Positions 6,816-16,853 are shown, numbered from the stretch's first letter. The stretch: 64,000 nt of DNA from Streptomyces qinglanensis (GCF_900111245.1 NZ_FOGO01000021.1:25406-89405); one strand, 5' to 3'. Numbers and translations are program-made. The notes: generated by a model from the sequence alone, not told the origin.

Positions 6816-9800
6816 CTACCCCTCCGCAGGGGCGGGGAGGGACTGTTCCGTCCAGATGATCTTGCCGGTCGCGGTGTGGCGGGTGCCCCAGCGTTGCGCC
6901 AGCTGGGCCACCAGCAGCAGGCCCCGGCCGCCCTCGTCGGTGGTGCGGGCGTGGCGCAGCCGGGGGGAGGTGCTGCTGGCGTCGGAGACCTCGCAGATCA
7001 GGCCGCGGTCCAGGATCAGGCGGAGGCAGACCGGGCCGGTGGCGTGGCGGATGGCGTTGGTGACCAGTTCGCTGACGATGAGTTCGGTGGTGAAGGTCAG
7101 TTCCTCCAGACCCCACTCCGTCAACTGTTCCCCGGCCTCGGCGCGGGCGCGCCCGACGGCGGCCGGGTCGCTGGGCAGGTCCCAGGAGACGACCCGGTCC
7201 GCGGGCAGTACCCGGGTCCGGGCCAGCAGCAGGGCCGCGTCGTCGACCGGCGGGCCGGTCAGCAGGGCGTCCAGGGCGTTGCGGCCGATGGTCTCCAGCG
7301 TGGGTCCGGGCACGGCGAGGGCCTCGCTCAGCCGGGCGAGCCCGACATCGAAGTCCCGGTCGTAGGTCTCGATGAGGCCGTCGGTGTAGAGGGCGAGGAG
7401 ACTGCCCTCGGGCAGCTCCCGTTCGGCGGACTCGAAGGGGAGGTATCCGAGGCCGAGCGGCGGTCCGACGGGCAGTTCCACGATGTCGACGCCGCCGTCC
7501 GGGCCCACGATCACGGGTGGGAGGTGGCCGGCCCGGGCGAGAGTGCACTGCCTGCTGACCGGGTCGTACACGGCGAACAGGCAGGTGGCCCCCAGGAGCG
7601 CGGTGCCCGCGGTCTCGTCCTCGGCCGAGGACGGCTCCTCGCTGCTGTGCGCCCCCATGAGGCCGATGACCAGGTCGTCCAGGTGGGCGAGGAGTTCGTC
7701 CGGGGGGAGGTCCAGGTTGGCGAGGGTGCGCACTGCGGTCCGCAGCCGGCCCATGGTCGCCGCCGCGTTGATGCCGCGCCCGACCACGTCCCCGATGACC
7801 AGGGCGACCCGGGCACCGGAGAGCGGGATGACGTCGAACCAGTCACCGCCCACGCCGCTGGGGACGTCCGCCGGGAGGTACCACGAGGCCACCGTCAGCG
7901 CGTTCCCCGCCGTCAGTTCCTGCGGCAACAGGGACCGCTGCATGGAACGCGCCGCGGTGCGCTCGCGGGTGAAGCGCCGTGCGTTGTCGACGCACACTGC
8001 CGCGTGGGAGACGATTTCCTCGGCCAGCCGCACGTCGTCCGCCTCGAAAGGGTCCCGGTGGGCGGGCCGGGCGAACGTCGCCACGCCGAGGGTGACGCCG
8101 CGCGCCCGCACCGGGATCACCACCACCGAGCGGAAGCCGAACGCCCGGATGGAGGCGCCGAGGGACTCGTCCTCGGTGACCCAGGGGCTGGTGGCGGGGT
8201 CCAGCGTCCGGTCCACCAGGGTTCTGCTCTCCAGCAGGCAGCGGGTCACGGGCGAGGACGGGGCGCGCTGGACCACTTCGCCCACGGCGCGGGTCGCCTC
8301 CGGGCAGCCCTCGCGCACCGACTGCTGCCCCGCGCGGCGCAGCACGGGGGTCATGCCGACCGGTCCGGGGGCCGGTTCCTCGCCCTTCATGACCGAGTCC
8401 AGCACGTCGACGGCGACGAAGTCGGCGAGGGACGGCACGGCCTCGTCGGCCAGCTCCTGCGCTGTGCGGGTCACGTCCAGCGTGCTGCCGATGCGGGCTG
8501 CGGCCTCGTTCAGCAGGGCCAGTCGCTCCTGTGCCTGCCAGCGCTCGGTGACGTCGATGACCATGTACCAGATCCCCACGTGCCGGCCCTGGCGGTCCGT
8601 CATCACGAAGATGGAGGCGGAGAACGCGCGTTTGCGGTACGGGTCCGGGTAGTGCGGGCCGCGGAACTCGTGGTCCATGACCGGCTCCCCGGTCTCCAGG
8701 ACCGAGCGCATCGTCGCCTCGAAGGTCTCCGCCTGCGGGCCGGGCAGCACTTCGCTGATCTGCCGCCCCAGCCGCTGTTCCAGCGGGACCAGGCGGTCCA
8801 GTGTCTCGTTGACCCAGACGTAGCGCAGGTCCGAGTCCAGAACGGCGATGCCGACCGGCGCGTGGCGGAGGAACGGACTGAGCATCAACTGGCTCATGCC
8901 GCCGCCGGGCATCCGCCAGAAGGCGCGCCTGGGCGGCCGGCCGACGAACCTGCCGAACAGCAGTGCGGCACAGGTGGCGACGAGCACGCCCGGGACCATC
9001 TCGTAGAGGCCCGACTCCAGCGGTCCGAGCAGGGGGTTGATCCGCTTCCAGAGGAGCACCGTGGCGGCACCCGACACGATCCCGGCCATGGCCCCCGCCC
9101 AGGTCATCCGCGGCCAGTACAGCGAGAGGAGGACGACGGGGCCGAAGGCGGCCCCGAAGCCCGCCCAGGCGTAGGCGACGATGCTCAGCAGCCCGTCGCC
9201 TCGGAGCGCGATCGCGAAGGCCGCCAGGATCACCACGCCGACCGCGCCGCGGCCGACCCGCACCAGCACCTTGTCCGAGGCGCGCCGGTTGAGGAACGCG
9301 CGGTAGAAGTCCTCCGTCAGGGCCACGGACGACACGAGGAGCTGGCTGTCCGCGGTCGACATCACGGCGGCCAGCACGGCGACCAGCATCACCCCGGCGA
9401 CCCAGGGGTCGAGCAGCGTCCGGCTCAGCACGATGAACACCGTGTCCGGGGAGGAGAGCGGCCTGTCGAGTTCGGCGATGCCCACCAGGCCGACGAGCGT
9501 GGCGCCGCTGAGCACGAGGACGACCCAGCCCGTTCCGATGCGGCGGGCCGCCGGCACCGCGCGGATGCTGCGGATGCCCATGAAGCGGGCCAGGATGTGC
9601 GGCTGGCCGAAGTATCCGAGGCCCCAGGCGAGCAGCGAGACGATCGCGACGGCGCCGAGCCCTCCGCCCGCGGACCACTGGCCGTCCGCGTAGTGGACGT
9701 CGGACCCCATGTCGAGCAGGCCCACCTTCTTGTCGCCCAGGGTGGAGCCCAGTGCGCCGAACCCGCCGACCGCCGCGACGCCGACCGCCGGGAGCACGAT

Positions 9801-10397
9801 CAGGGCGCAGAGCATCAGCAGGCCCTGCATCACATGGGTCAGGCTCACGGCGAGGAAGCCGCCGAGGCAGGAGTAGATGGCGATCACCAGGGCGGTCAGG
9901 GTCACCCCGAGTCCGAAGCGGATGTCGAAGACGTACTTGGACAGCAGCCCTCCGGCCACCAGACCGCTGGCGACGTAGACGGTGAAGAACACCAGGGTGA
10001 CCGCGGCCGAGACCATCCGGAGCGTCCGGGTGCGGTCCTCGAACCGCTCCTCCAGGTACGCCGAGAGGCTGACCGCGTTCTCGGCGCGCTCGGTGTAGGT
10101 ACGCAGCCGCGGCGCGACGAACAGCCAGTTGAGATAGGTGCCGACCGCCAGACCGGCCGCGATCCAGGCGGCGCCGAGACCGCCCGCGTAGACCGCGCCG
10201 GGCAGGGCGAGGAACAGCCAGCCGGACATGTCGCTGGCCCCGGCGGACAGCGCGGCGACGTAGGCGCTCAGTCTGCGGCCGCCGAGGGCGAAGTCGGCGA
10301 AGGTGCGGGTGCGGGTGTAGGCGCGGACCCCGATGGCGAGCACGGCGACGACGTAGACGAGGAACACGGTCACGATCGGCGCACTCAGGTGGAACAC
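6816..10397 (-). CDS. Na+/solute symporter fused to PAS-GAF-PP2C-HATPase (SpoIIE-type) module
   Basis: One uninterrupted 1193-residue frame with a GTG start at 10397 preceded by GAGGCAAC. Residues 1-490 are a PutP-like sodium/solute symporter with about 12-13 membrane helices. The Na+-site residues typical of PutP are kept: D56-M-S58-G59 in helix 2 and S347-T348 in the AVMSTADSQLLVSS helix. About residues 508-620 form a PAS domain and 635-805 a GAF domain. Residues 840-1060 are a PP2C/SpoIIE phosphatase with metal motifs GGDWFD (850-855), GDVVGRG (869-875), DGLIE (1006-1010) and DDAALL (1052-1057). The last ~120 residues are an RsbW/HATPase domain (ELVTNAIRH 1110-1118, GGRGL 1156-1160). The arrangement suggests transport-coupled sensing that controls an anti-sigma partner switch. 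CbrA kinases also pair a symporter with PAS, but end in a histidine kinase. Confidence 0.85.
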   Translation of the reverse strand: MFHLSAPIVTVFLVYVVAVLAIGVRAYTRTRTFADFALGGRRLSAYVAALSAGASDMSGWLFLALPGAVYAGGLGAAWIAAGLAVGTYLNWLFVAPRLRTYTERAENAVSLSAYLEERFEDRTRTLRMVSAAVTLVFFTVYVASGLVAGGLLSKYVFDIRFGLGVTLTALVIAIYSCLGGFLAVSLTHVMQGLLMLCALIVLPAVGVAAVGGFGALGSTLGDKKVGLLDMGSDVHYADGQWSAGGGLGAVAIVSLLAWGLGYFGQPHILARFMGIRSIRAVPAARRIGTGWVVLVLSGATLVGLVGIAELDRPLSSPDTVFIVLSRTLLDPWVAGVMLVAVLAAVMSTADSQLLVSSVALTEDFYRAFLNRRASDKVLVRVGRGAVGVVILAAFAIALRGDGLLSIVAYAWAGFGAAFGPVVLLSLYWPRMTWAGAMAGIVSGAATVLLWKRINPLLGPLESGLYEMVPGVLVATCAALLFGRFVGRPPRRAFWRMPGGGMSQLMLSPFLRHAPVGIAVLDSDLRYVWVNETLDRLVPLEQRLGRQISEVLPGPQAETFEATMRSVLETGEPVMDHEFRGPHYPDPYRKRAFSASIFVMTDRQGRHVGIWYMVIDVTERWQAQERLALLNEAAARIGSTLDVTRTAQELADEAVPSLADFVAVDVLDSVMKGEEPAPGPVGMTPVLRRAGQQSVREGCPEATRAVGEVVQRAPSSPVTRCLLESRTLVDRTLDPATSPWVTEDESLGASIRAFGFRSVVVIPVRARGVTLGVATFARPAHRDPFEADDVRLAEEIVSHAAVCVDNARRFTRERTAARSMQRSLLPQELTAGNALTVASWYLPADVPSGVGGDWFDVIPLSGARVALVIGDVVGRGINAAATMGRLRTAVRTLANLDLPPDELLAHLDDLVIGLMGAHSSEEPSSAEDETAGTALLGATCLFAVYDPVSRQCTLARAGHLPPVIVGPDGGVDIVELPVGPPLGLGYLPFESAERELPEGSLLALYTDGLIETYDRDFDVGLARLSEALAVPGPTLETIGRNALDALLTGPPVDDAALLLARTRVLPADRVVSWDLPSDPAAVGRARAEAGEQLTEWGLEELTFTTELIVSELVTNAIRHATGPVCLRLILDRGLICEVSDASSTSPRLRHARTTDEGGRGLLLVAQLAQRWGTRHTATGKIIWTEQSLPAPAEG

Positions 10398-10656
10398 GTT
10401 GCCTCGCCTGCGAGGTTCATGAGCTCGGAGGCGGCCGTCGGCACGCCCGGCAGGTCACGCACTGGCGTCTCAATGTACCGAAAGGGGGGCCTTCGCCAGA
10501 GCTCGCGCGACACCTGCGTGTCGGCCCGGGAGCAGGGCGCGCAGCGGCCTGCTCGGCCGGTGTGACGGGGACGGCCGGTCCGACCGGGGGCGCGGGCCGG
10601 TGCGGAGACGGCTCCCTCCGGTGCGGGACGGCTCCGCCCGGACCGACGCGGCCCGG

Positions 10657-11310
10657 CTACGGAGTGCTTCCCCGGCCGGGGACCGGCTCGGTGGCGGGGG
10701 CCGTGCCGGTGGCCGTCAGGGTGTCCCAGCCGGCCATGGCCGCTTCCACGACGCCGAGCAGGTCCTGGCGGGGAACGCCGTCCCTGGCCTGGACCGAGAG
10801 GCCGAACAGGACGGTCGCGTAGAAGGCGGCCAGTGCGCGGGTGTCGGCCCCGTCCGGGAGATCGCCCTCGGCGACCCCGCGGTCCATCCGCTCCCGGATC
10901 CGGCCCTCCATCACGCGGCGGTCCTCGGCGAGCAGCGCCCGGACCCCGTCGTTCTCGGGGGTGCAGTTGGTGGCGGCGAGGACGACCATGCAACCGGCAG
11001 GCTTGCCGGCGGCGGTGTACGCACAGGCGTTGCCGCGCAGCGCCTGCCGGACTCCCTCGCGGGCCGTGGGCGCCTCGGACAGCGCCCGGCGGGTGCGGGC
11101 GCCCTCGGTGCGGCCGTAGAGCGCGACCGCCTCGCGGAAGAGGCCCTCCTTGGAGCCGAAGGCGGCGTAGAGGCTCGGCGGCCGGATGCCCATGGCCGCG
11201 GTGAGGTCGGCCATCGTGGTCGCCTCGTACCCGCGCTCCCAGAAGACGTGCATCGCCCGTTCGAGAGCGGCGTCCCGGTCGAAGGCGCGCGGCCGTCCGC
11301 GTGTGGCCAT
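10657..11310 (-). CDS. TetR/AcrR family regulator
   Basis: A 217-residue protein with an ATG at 11310 behind AGGAAGGAGG, a clear start. The N-terminal TetR helix-turn-helix spans about residues 10-60 (FDRDAALERAMHVFWERGYEATTMADLTAAMGIRPPSLYAAF in part), with the diagnostic SLYAAFGSKEGLF. The C-terminal ligand-binding domain contains YTAAGKPAGCMVVLAA, typical of the group that controls divergent short-chain dehydrogenases. It is divergent from the SDR gene at 11542 across a 231-bp, locally AT-rich spacer and likely represses it and itself. The 259 bp to the next gene leftwards (10398-10656) hold no gene I can support. Confidence 0.92.
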   Translation of the reverse strand: MATRGRPRAFDRDAALERAMHVFWERGYEATTMADLTAAMGIRPPSLYAAFGSKEGLFREAVALYGRTEGARTRRALSEAPTAREGVRQALRGNACAYTAAGKPAGCMVVLAATNCTPENDGVRALLAEDRRVMEGRIRERMDRGVAEGDLPDGADTRALAAFYATVLFGLSVQARDGVPRQDLLGVVEAAMAGWDTLTATGTAPATEPVPGRGSTP

Positions 11311-11417
11311 CCCGGCCTCCTTCCTGCCGTTGCGTGCCGTCCTGTGCCGCCGTGTGCCGTGGTGTGGCCGTGGTGTGCCGCCGTGCTGGGCCAACCGCCG
11401 GGCGCCGTGACGACGAA

Positions 11418-11499
11418 CTTATTTAGCGCTCGATACCGAAAGGTCTTGACGACCGAGGATACTCGCTGCCTTAATTATGTATCACTCACTACAGAGAAG
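11418..11499. promoter_or_regulatory. AT-rich TetR/SDR divergent promoter region
   Basis: This part of the 11311-11541 spacer is markedly AT-richer than its surroundings. TTGACG at 11446-11451 is a good -35 hexamer; the best -10 candidate is TTAATT at 11471-11476 (19-bp spacing, long). The TetR operator is expected here but no clean palindrome stands out. Confidence 0.4.
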
Positions 11500-11541
11500 T
11501 GGGTGCGCGACTCCGCCCTCCGCATCGGAACGAGGACAGCC

Positions 11542-12297
11542 ATGACGTCTGCAGCGACACTCCCCCTCAGCGGCAAAGCAGCACTGGTCACCGGCGGGAG
11601 CAGGGGCATCGGCGCGGCCGTCGCCCGGCGCCTCGCGGCGGACGGCGCGGACGTCGCACTGACCTACGTCGACGCGAAGGAACGGGCGGCCGAGGTCGCC
11701 GCAGACCTCCGCACCACCGGACGCCGGGCCCTCGCCGTCCGGGCCGACAGCGCGTCGGCGACCGACCCGGTGGCAGCCGTGCGCAGCACGGCGCAGGAGT
11801 TCGGCCGCCTCGACATCCTCGTCAACAACGCGGGCATCTTCCCGAACGGCCCGCTGGAGGACATCACGGTGGAGGAGATCGACCGCACGCTGGCGATCCA
11901 TGTGCGCGCGGCGCTGCTCGCCGCCCAGGCCGCCGCCGCGCACATGACGGCCGGAGGGCGCGTCGTGACGATCGGCAGCAACCTGGCCGAGCGCGTTCCG
12001 CGGCCCGGCATCACGCTCTACGCCGCCTCCAAGTCCGCACTCGGCGGCCTGACCCGCGGGCTGGCCCGTGATCTGGGAGCCCGCGACATCACGGCCAACC
12101 TGATCCAGCCCGGCTCCACCGACACCGAGATGAACCCGGCCGACAGCTCCCAGGCCGACGCCCAGCGCGCCCTGACCGCGCTCGGCCGCTACGGCACCCC
12201 CGAAGGCATCGCCGCCATGGTGGCCCACCTGGCCGGTCCGGAAGCGGCAGGCATCACCGGCTCGGTGTTCACGGTGGACGCGGGCGCCAACGCCTGA
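11542..12297 (+). CDS. Short-chain dehydrogenase/reductase (SDR)
   Basis: A 251-residue classical SDR. The cofactor motif TGGSRGIG is at residues 17-24 and NNAG at 95-98. The catalytic Ser-Tyr-Lys is S146, Y160 and K164 (LYAASKSALGG). It catalyses NAD(P)H-dependent carbonyl reduction or the reverse; the substrate is unknown. ATG 11542 was chosen for its position at the SDR N terminus (LSGKAALVTGG). It is divergent from a TetR regulator that probably represses it. It converges with a LysR gene; the 84-bp spacer carries a heptamer repeat array. Confidence 0.92.
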   Translation: MTSAATLPLSGKAALVTGGSRGIGAAVARRLAADGADVALTYVDAKERAAEVAADLRTTGRRALAVRADSASATDPVAAVRSTAQEFGRLDILVNNAGIFPNGPLEDITVEEIDRTLAIHVRAALLAAQAAAAHMTAGGRVVTIGSNLAERVPRPGITLYAASKSALGGLTRGLARDLGARDITANLIQPGSTDTEMNPADSSQADAQRALTALGRYGTPEGIAAMVAHLAGPEAAGITGSVFTVDAGANA

Positions 12298-12343
12298 CCT
12301 GCCACGGGCAGTCGGCCCCGGCCGCCGGCCGGCGCGGGTGAGC

Positions 12344-13350
<1,007 letters not shown>

Positions 13351-13384
13351 CAGGAGACGGTAAGCGGGCGACTCGCGATCCACA

Positions 13385-13420
13385 ACACAGGTGTGTGAAA
13401 GGGCCGCCAACAGGTGTTGG
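13385..13420. promoter_or_regulatory. Two ACAGGTGT-centred palindromes, likely LysR operator
   Basis: ACACA-GG-TGTGT (13385-13396) and CCAACA-GG-TGTTGG (13407-13420) are inverted repeats sharing the core ACAGGTGT, with centres exactly 23 bp (about two helical turns) apart. They lie between the divergent LysR and MFS genes, as expected for a recognition/activation site pair. Confidence 0.6.
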
Positions 13421-13453
13421 ACCGCACCGGCCGCCCGCGGCAACGCTGGACGC

Positions 13454-14848
13454 ATGCCCCTCCCCCGGATCTCCCGTCGGCCTCCCGCTCCGGCCCGGCC
13501 GCGGTACACCGTTCACGGCAGCACGCTGGTGATCGTGCACCCCCCAGCACCGTCCCACGGCCCGGCGCCCTGCGACGGCCCGGCTCTCTCCGACAGTCCG
13601 GCTCCCTCCGACAGCCCCGTACCGCGCCCGGCGGGCCCGTACGCACGGCTGTTCGCCCGCCCCGGCGCCGTCGGCTTCACCCTCGGCGGACTCCTCGCCC
13701 GGCTGCCCATGGGCATGTTCACCGTCAGTGCCGTGCTGATGATCGCGGACGCGCACGGTTCGTATGCACTCGCCGGGAGCGTCACCGCCACCGGCCTGGC
13801 GGCGACCGCGCTGGCCGGACCGCTCGTGGCACGTGCCGTCGACCGCCACGGACAGTCCCGGGCCGCCCTGCCCGCGACCCTGCTCGCGCTGCTCGGCTCG
13901 CTGGCGCTCGTGGTCTGCGTCCACACCCGGGCACCGGTCTGGACCCTGTTCGCCGCGTACGCCGCCACCGCCACCACCCCCAACACCGGCGGCATGGCCC
14001 GTGCCCGCTGGGCACATCTGCTGCGCCGCGACCCGGCCGCCCGGCACACCGCCAACTCGTTCGAACAGGCCGCCGACGAGCTGTGCTTCCTGCTCGGGCC
14101 GATCCTCGCCACCCTCCTGTGCACCGCGCTCTTCCCGGAGGCCGGCACCCTGGCCGGCTGCGGGCTGCTGCTCACCGGCACGCTGCTCTTCCTGGGGCGG
14201 CACTCGACCGAACCCCCGCCCGGCCGGACGCGGAACCGGGCCGGATCCGCACCGCTGCGGCAGCCCGGGACACCCGCGCTGCTGCTCGTCTTCGCCGCCA
14301 CCGGGGCCGTGTTCGGCGCGCTGGAGGTGGTCACCCTCGCCTATGCGGACGGCCAGGGGCACCGGGCCGCGGGCGGTGCCGTCCTCGCCTGCCAGGCGGC
14401 CGGATCCGCCCTCGCCGGGCTCGCGTTCGGCCGCCTGCCGCCCGCCCGTTCCGACCGGCGGCGACTGGCCGGATGCACCGCCGCCATGGCCGCACTCACG
14501 GTCCTGCCGCTGCTCGCCGCGCTGACGGCCCCCCTCCCCGTAGTGGCCGGGGCGCTCCTGGTGGCGGGACTGGCGACGGCGCCGACGATGGTCACCGGTA
14601 TGGCAGTTGTCCAGCGGCTCACGCCCGCCGGGCGGCTCAACGAAGGCATGACACTCGCCGTCACCGCGCTGCTCGGCGGGATCGCCGCCGGATCGGCTGC
14701 CGGGGGCCGGGCCGCGGAATCACTCGGCTCCGCCGGTTGGGCGTACGGCGTCCCCCCGGTGGCGGCGGCAGCGGCGGCAGCGCTCGCCACCCTGCTGGCC
14801 GTCTCCGCTCACCGCACCCGGGTGACCGCTCACACCGGGGGAACATAG
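13454..14848 (+). CDS. MFS transporter
   Basis: About 464 residues; the first ~60 are Pro/Ala/Ser-rich and polar. Then come about 12 hydrophobic segments starting at GFTLGGLLARLPMGMFTVSAVLM, with the loop-2/3 element VARAVDRHGQSRA typical of the major facilitator superfamily. It probably exports a small molecule at the cytoplasmic membrane. The start is uncertain: ATG 13454 lacks a good Shine-Dalgarno, and in-frame GTGs at 13529 or 13535 would remove 25-27 residues of the low-complexity leader. It is divergent from a LysR gene across a pair of palindromes, so it is probably under LysR control. Its 3' end overlaps the convergent MpaB gene by 19 bp. Confidence 0.85.
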   Translation: MPLPRISRRPPAPARPRYTVHGSTLVIVHPPAPSHGPAPCDGPALSDSPAPSDSPVPRPAGPYARLFARPGAVGFTLGGLLARLPMGMFTVSAVLMIADAHGSYALAGSVTATGLAATALAGPLVARAVDRHGQSRAALPATLLALLGSLALVVCVHTRAPVWTLFAAYAATATTPNTGGMARARWAHLLRRDPAARHTANSFEQAADELCFLLGPILATLLCTALFPEAGTLAGCGLLLTGTLLFLGRHSTEPPPGRTRNRAGSAPLRQPGTPALLLVFAATGAVFGALEVVTLAYADGQGHRAAGGAVLACQAAGSALAGLAFGRLPPARSDRRRLAGCTAAMAALTVLPLLAALTAPLPVVAGALLVAGLATAPTMVTGMAVVQRLTPAGRLNEGMTLAVTALLGGIAAGSAAGGRAAESLGSAGWAYGVPPVAAAAAAALATLLAVSAHRTRVTAHTGGT

Positions 14849-15768
14849 TGCTGGGGCAGGTCGCGCTCCTGGGGCGGCGGCAGATTGCGGACCGGCGTCT
14901 CCACCGGCGGCACGCCGCGGGGCCTGCGGCCCTGTTCCCGCTCCCAGCCCGCGCGCGCCCGAGGGTGGTAGCGGCGCGAGGGCGGGACCAGCTTCCAGCC
15001 GTGGTGCACGAGCCGTCCGATCCTGCGCAGCCGCCGCTCGTCGCGGTCGGTCCACCGGTAGCCCAGCCGGCGGCGCACCACGGGCGGGAAGAACCCGACC
15101 GTGAACCACACCGTGGCGCGCGCCTGCGGGCCCCGCACCAGGCGCCACACCGTGTCCGGCAGCAGCCGCAGCGCGGGCGGTTTCGCGAGCATCCGCAGAT
15201 CCAGCACGTCGCGGGTGGGCCGGTTGTCCTCCAGCACCTCCTCGGCCATCCGCGTCCAGTAGTCCTGGAACGCCTCCCAGTCGGGCGGTACGGGACGCAT
15301 GCTCATGCCGTACAGCCGCCACCACTGCACATGCTCGTCGAACAACTGCCGCTTCTCCGCCTCCGTCAGGCCCGGACCGAGCCGGTCGGCGACCAGCAGC
15401 GTGAGGACGAAGAAAGTGGCGTGCGCCCAGTAGAAGGTGTCGGGGTCGAGGGCGTGGTACGGGCGGCCCGCGCCGTCGGTGCCCCGGACGGTGCGATGGT
15501 AGCCGCGGACCTGCCGCGCCGTCGCCGCCGCGCGCGGCCCGTCGTAGACCACGCCCCCGATGGGGTACAGCGAACGGAACAGCCGCTGCCAGCGCTCCTC
15601 GAAGAACCGGGAGTGCTCGGCCACCCCCGCGCCGAGCTGCGGGTGCATGTTCTGCATCGCCCCCGCCCACGGCGCCAGCAGCACCCCGCGCCAGTCCCCG
15701 AAGTACTTCCAGGTCAGCGACGAGGGGCCCAGGGGTTCCGGAGCCGGTTCCGTGCTGCGGACGACCAT
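14830..15768 (-). CDS. Oxygenase MpaB family (DUF2236) protein
   Basis: A 312-residue protein with an ATG at 15768 behind AAGGAGTGCC. Features typical of the MpaB/latex-clearing-protein family (DUF2236) are the N-terminal GDWRGVLLAPWAGAMQNMHPQLG, the central YHALDPDTFYWAHATFFVL, in which the His is a candidate haem ligand, and the Trp-rich segment QWWRLYGMSMRPVP. Members bind a b-type haem and some catalyse oxidative cleavage; most are of unknown substrate. It lies 76 bp downstream of the GPP34 gene start region on the same strand and may be co-transcribed with it. Confidence 0.85.
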   Translation of the reverse strand: MVVRSTEPAPEPLGPSSLTWKYFGDWRGVLLAPWAGAMQNMHPQLGAGVAEHSRFFEERWQRLFRSLYPIGGVVYDGPRAAATARQVRGYHRTVRGTDGAGRPYHALDPDTFYWAHATFFVLTLLVADRLGPGLTEAEKRQLFDEHVQWWRLYGMSMRPVPPDWEAFQDYWTRMAEEVLEDNRPTRDVLDLRMLAKPPALRLLPDTVWRLVRGPQARATVWFTVGFFPPVVRRRLGYRWTDRDERRLRRIGRLVHHGWKLVPPSRRYHPRARAGWEREQGRRPRGVPPVETPVRNLPPPQERDLPQHYVPPV

Positions 15769-15844
15769 GCGGCACTCCTTCCGCGGGCCTGCTGCGCACC
15801 GGGGCAGGGCTCTGCGCCCAGAGTAGGTGCCGCGGGCGACGGAA

Positions 15845-16492
15845 TCAGCCCCCCGCGGCCCCCGCATTGTTGGCCGCGGCCCGCGCGTCCATCGCCTTCT
15901 TCAGCGCGGGCCCGGCCACGCCCGCCCGCGCGGTCAGCTCCTTGAGGCGGCGGCGGTTCTGGTGCCGCACCCGCCAGCCCAGCTCCGGGCAGAGCCGGGC
16001 CAGCGCCGCGAAAGAGGCCAGCGCCGCCCGCGACGGCTCGATCCGCGCCGCCGGCTCGCTGCCGGTCAGCGTCGCGACGGCCTCCGCACGCAACGCTCCC
16101 GGCACACTCCGGTCACGCACCGTGATCCGCTTGCGGCGCAGCGCCCTGTTCTCCACCCGGATCACCCCGGCGTCGGCCAGCCGCTCCTCCACGGCGAGGC
16201 AGGTCTGGCGGCGTTCGCGCTGCACCCAGGTGTGCCAGCGGCGGGCGCGGGGATGCTCGGCGATGACGCGGAGTGCGCCGTCGAGCACGGGGTCACCCGT
16301 GCGGTGCCCGCCCACGGCGCGGACCTTGCCCCTGTCGTCCTCGATGCAGCCCCGCGCCTCCAGCTCCGCGAGGGTGCCGGCCCGTATCGCGTACCCGAGC
16401 TGGTCGCCCCACTTGAGCTGCTCCTTCTCCACCTCGCACGCGAGCAGGAAGAGCCGCGCGGGCAAGCTGTCCATGACCCCGACCCGTTGCAT
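15845..16492 (-). CDS. GPP34 (GOLPH3-like) family protein
   Basis: A 215-residue protein matching the GPP34 family, common and multi-copy in actinomycetes. The N-terminal LPARLFLLACEVEKEQ helix, GYAIRAGTLAELEARGCIEDDRG, and the GDPVLDGALRVI segment are the usual landmarks. Eukaryotic GOLPH3 binds phosphoinositides and glycosyltransferases; the bacterial role is unknown. The start could be 16492 or the internal ATG at 16474 (MDSLPARL); neither has a well-spaced Shine-Dalgarno. A duplicated hairpin array lies upstream between this gene and ssrA. Confidence 0.8.
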   Translation of the reverse strand: MQRVGVMDSLPARLFLLACEVEKEQLKWGDQLGYAIRAGTLAELEARGCIEDDRGKVRAVGGHRTGDPVLDGALRVIAEHPRARRWHTWVQRERRQTCLAVEERLADAGVIRVENRALRRKRITVRDRSVPGALRAEAVATLTGSEPAARIEPSRAALASFAALARLCPELGWRVRHQNRRRLKELTARAGVAGPALKKAMDARAAANNAGAAGG

Positions 16493-16598
16493 CCCCCCAT
16501 CACAGCACGCTGCCGGAGGAGAGGAAAGAGCAGGTCAGGGCCGTAAGGAAAGACCGAACACGGGTAATCGGACCGACATGGCCCCCGCGCCCGGCGGG

Positions 16599-16853
16599 GC
16601 ACCCCCACGCCGCGAAAAAAGGGGGCCGCGGGTGGCGAAGCCCCCGCACCCGCGGCGACAGCCGCGCAGAAACGACGAAGGCGAGGCGGCCCACGCATTC
16701 CGTGGGCACACCCCGCCCCCACACCCCGCAGAGCACCCCCCACGCCGCGAAAAAAAGGGGGCCGCGGGTGGCGAAGCCCCCGCACCCGCGGCGACAGCCG
16801 CGCAGAAACGACGAAGGCGAGGCGGCCCACGCTTTCCGTGGGCACACCTCGCC
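16599..16853. repeat. Tandem duplication of a ~120-bp hairpin-rich segment beside ssrA
   Basis: Copy A (16599-16717) and copy B (16733-16853) are near-identical over about 120 bp, differing by a few substitutions and 1-nt changes in a C-run and an A-run. Each copy holds two strong inverted repeats: one around CCGCGGGTG/CACCCGCGG, and the ssrA terminator hairpin itself. The 372-bp stretch 16493-16864 contains nothing else recognisable. Confidence 0.95.
16679..16717 (-). terminator. Second copy of the ssrA terminator hairpin
   Basis: This is the copy-A equivalent of the hairpin at 16814-16855. The inner stem GCCCACG/CGTGGGC is intact, while the outer stem GGCGAGG/CCCCGCC carries one mismatch. 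Confidence 0.7.

Noticed and set aside
6603..10565. 1320-codon plus-strand frame opposite the symporter-phosphatase gene
   Set aside because: Asp/Glu/Gln/His-rich antisense shadow; the minus strand has complete recognisable domains.
11471..11499. Clean TetR palindrome in the TetR/SDR spacer
   Set aside because: GTA...TAC arms around 11479-11492 are only 3 bp and do not extend.
15845..16492. Phage or toxin origin for the GPP34 gene
   Set aside because: The landmarks fit an ordinary multi-copy actinomycete GPP34 protein; no mobile genes are near.
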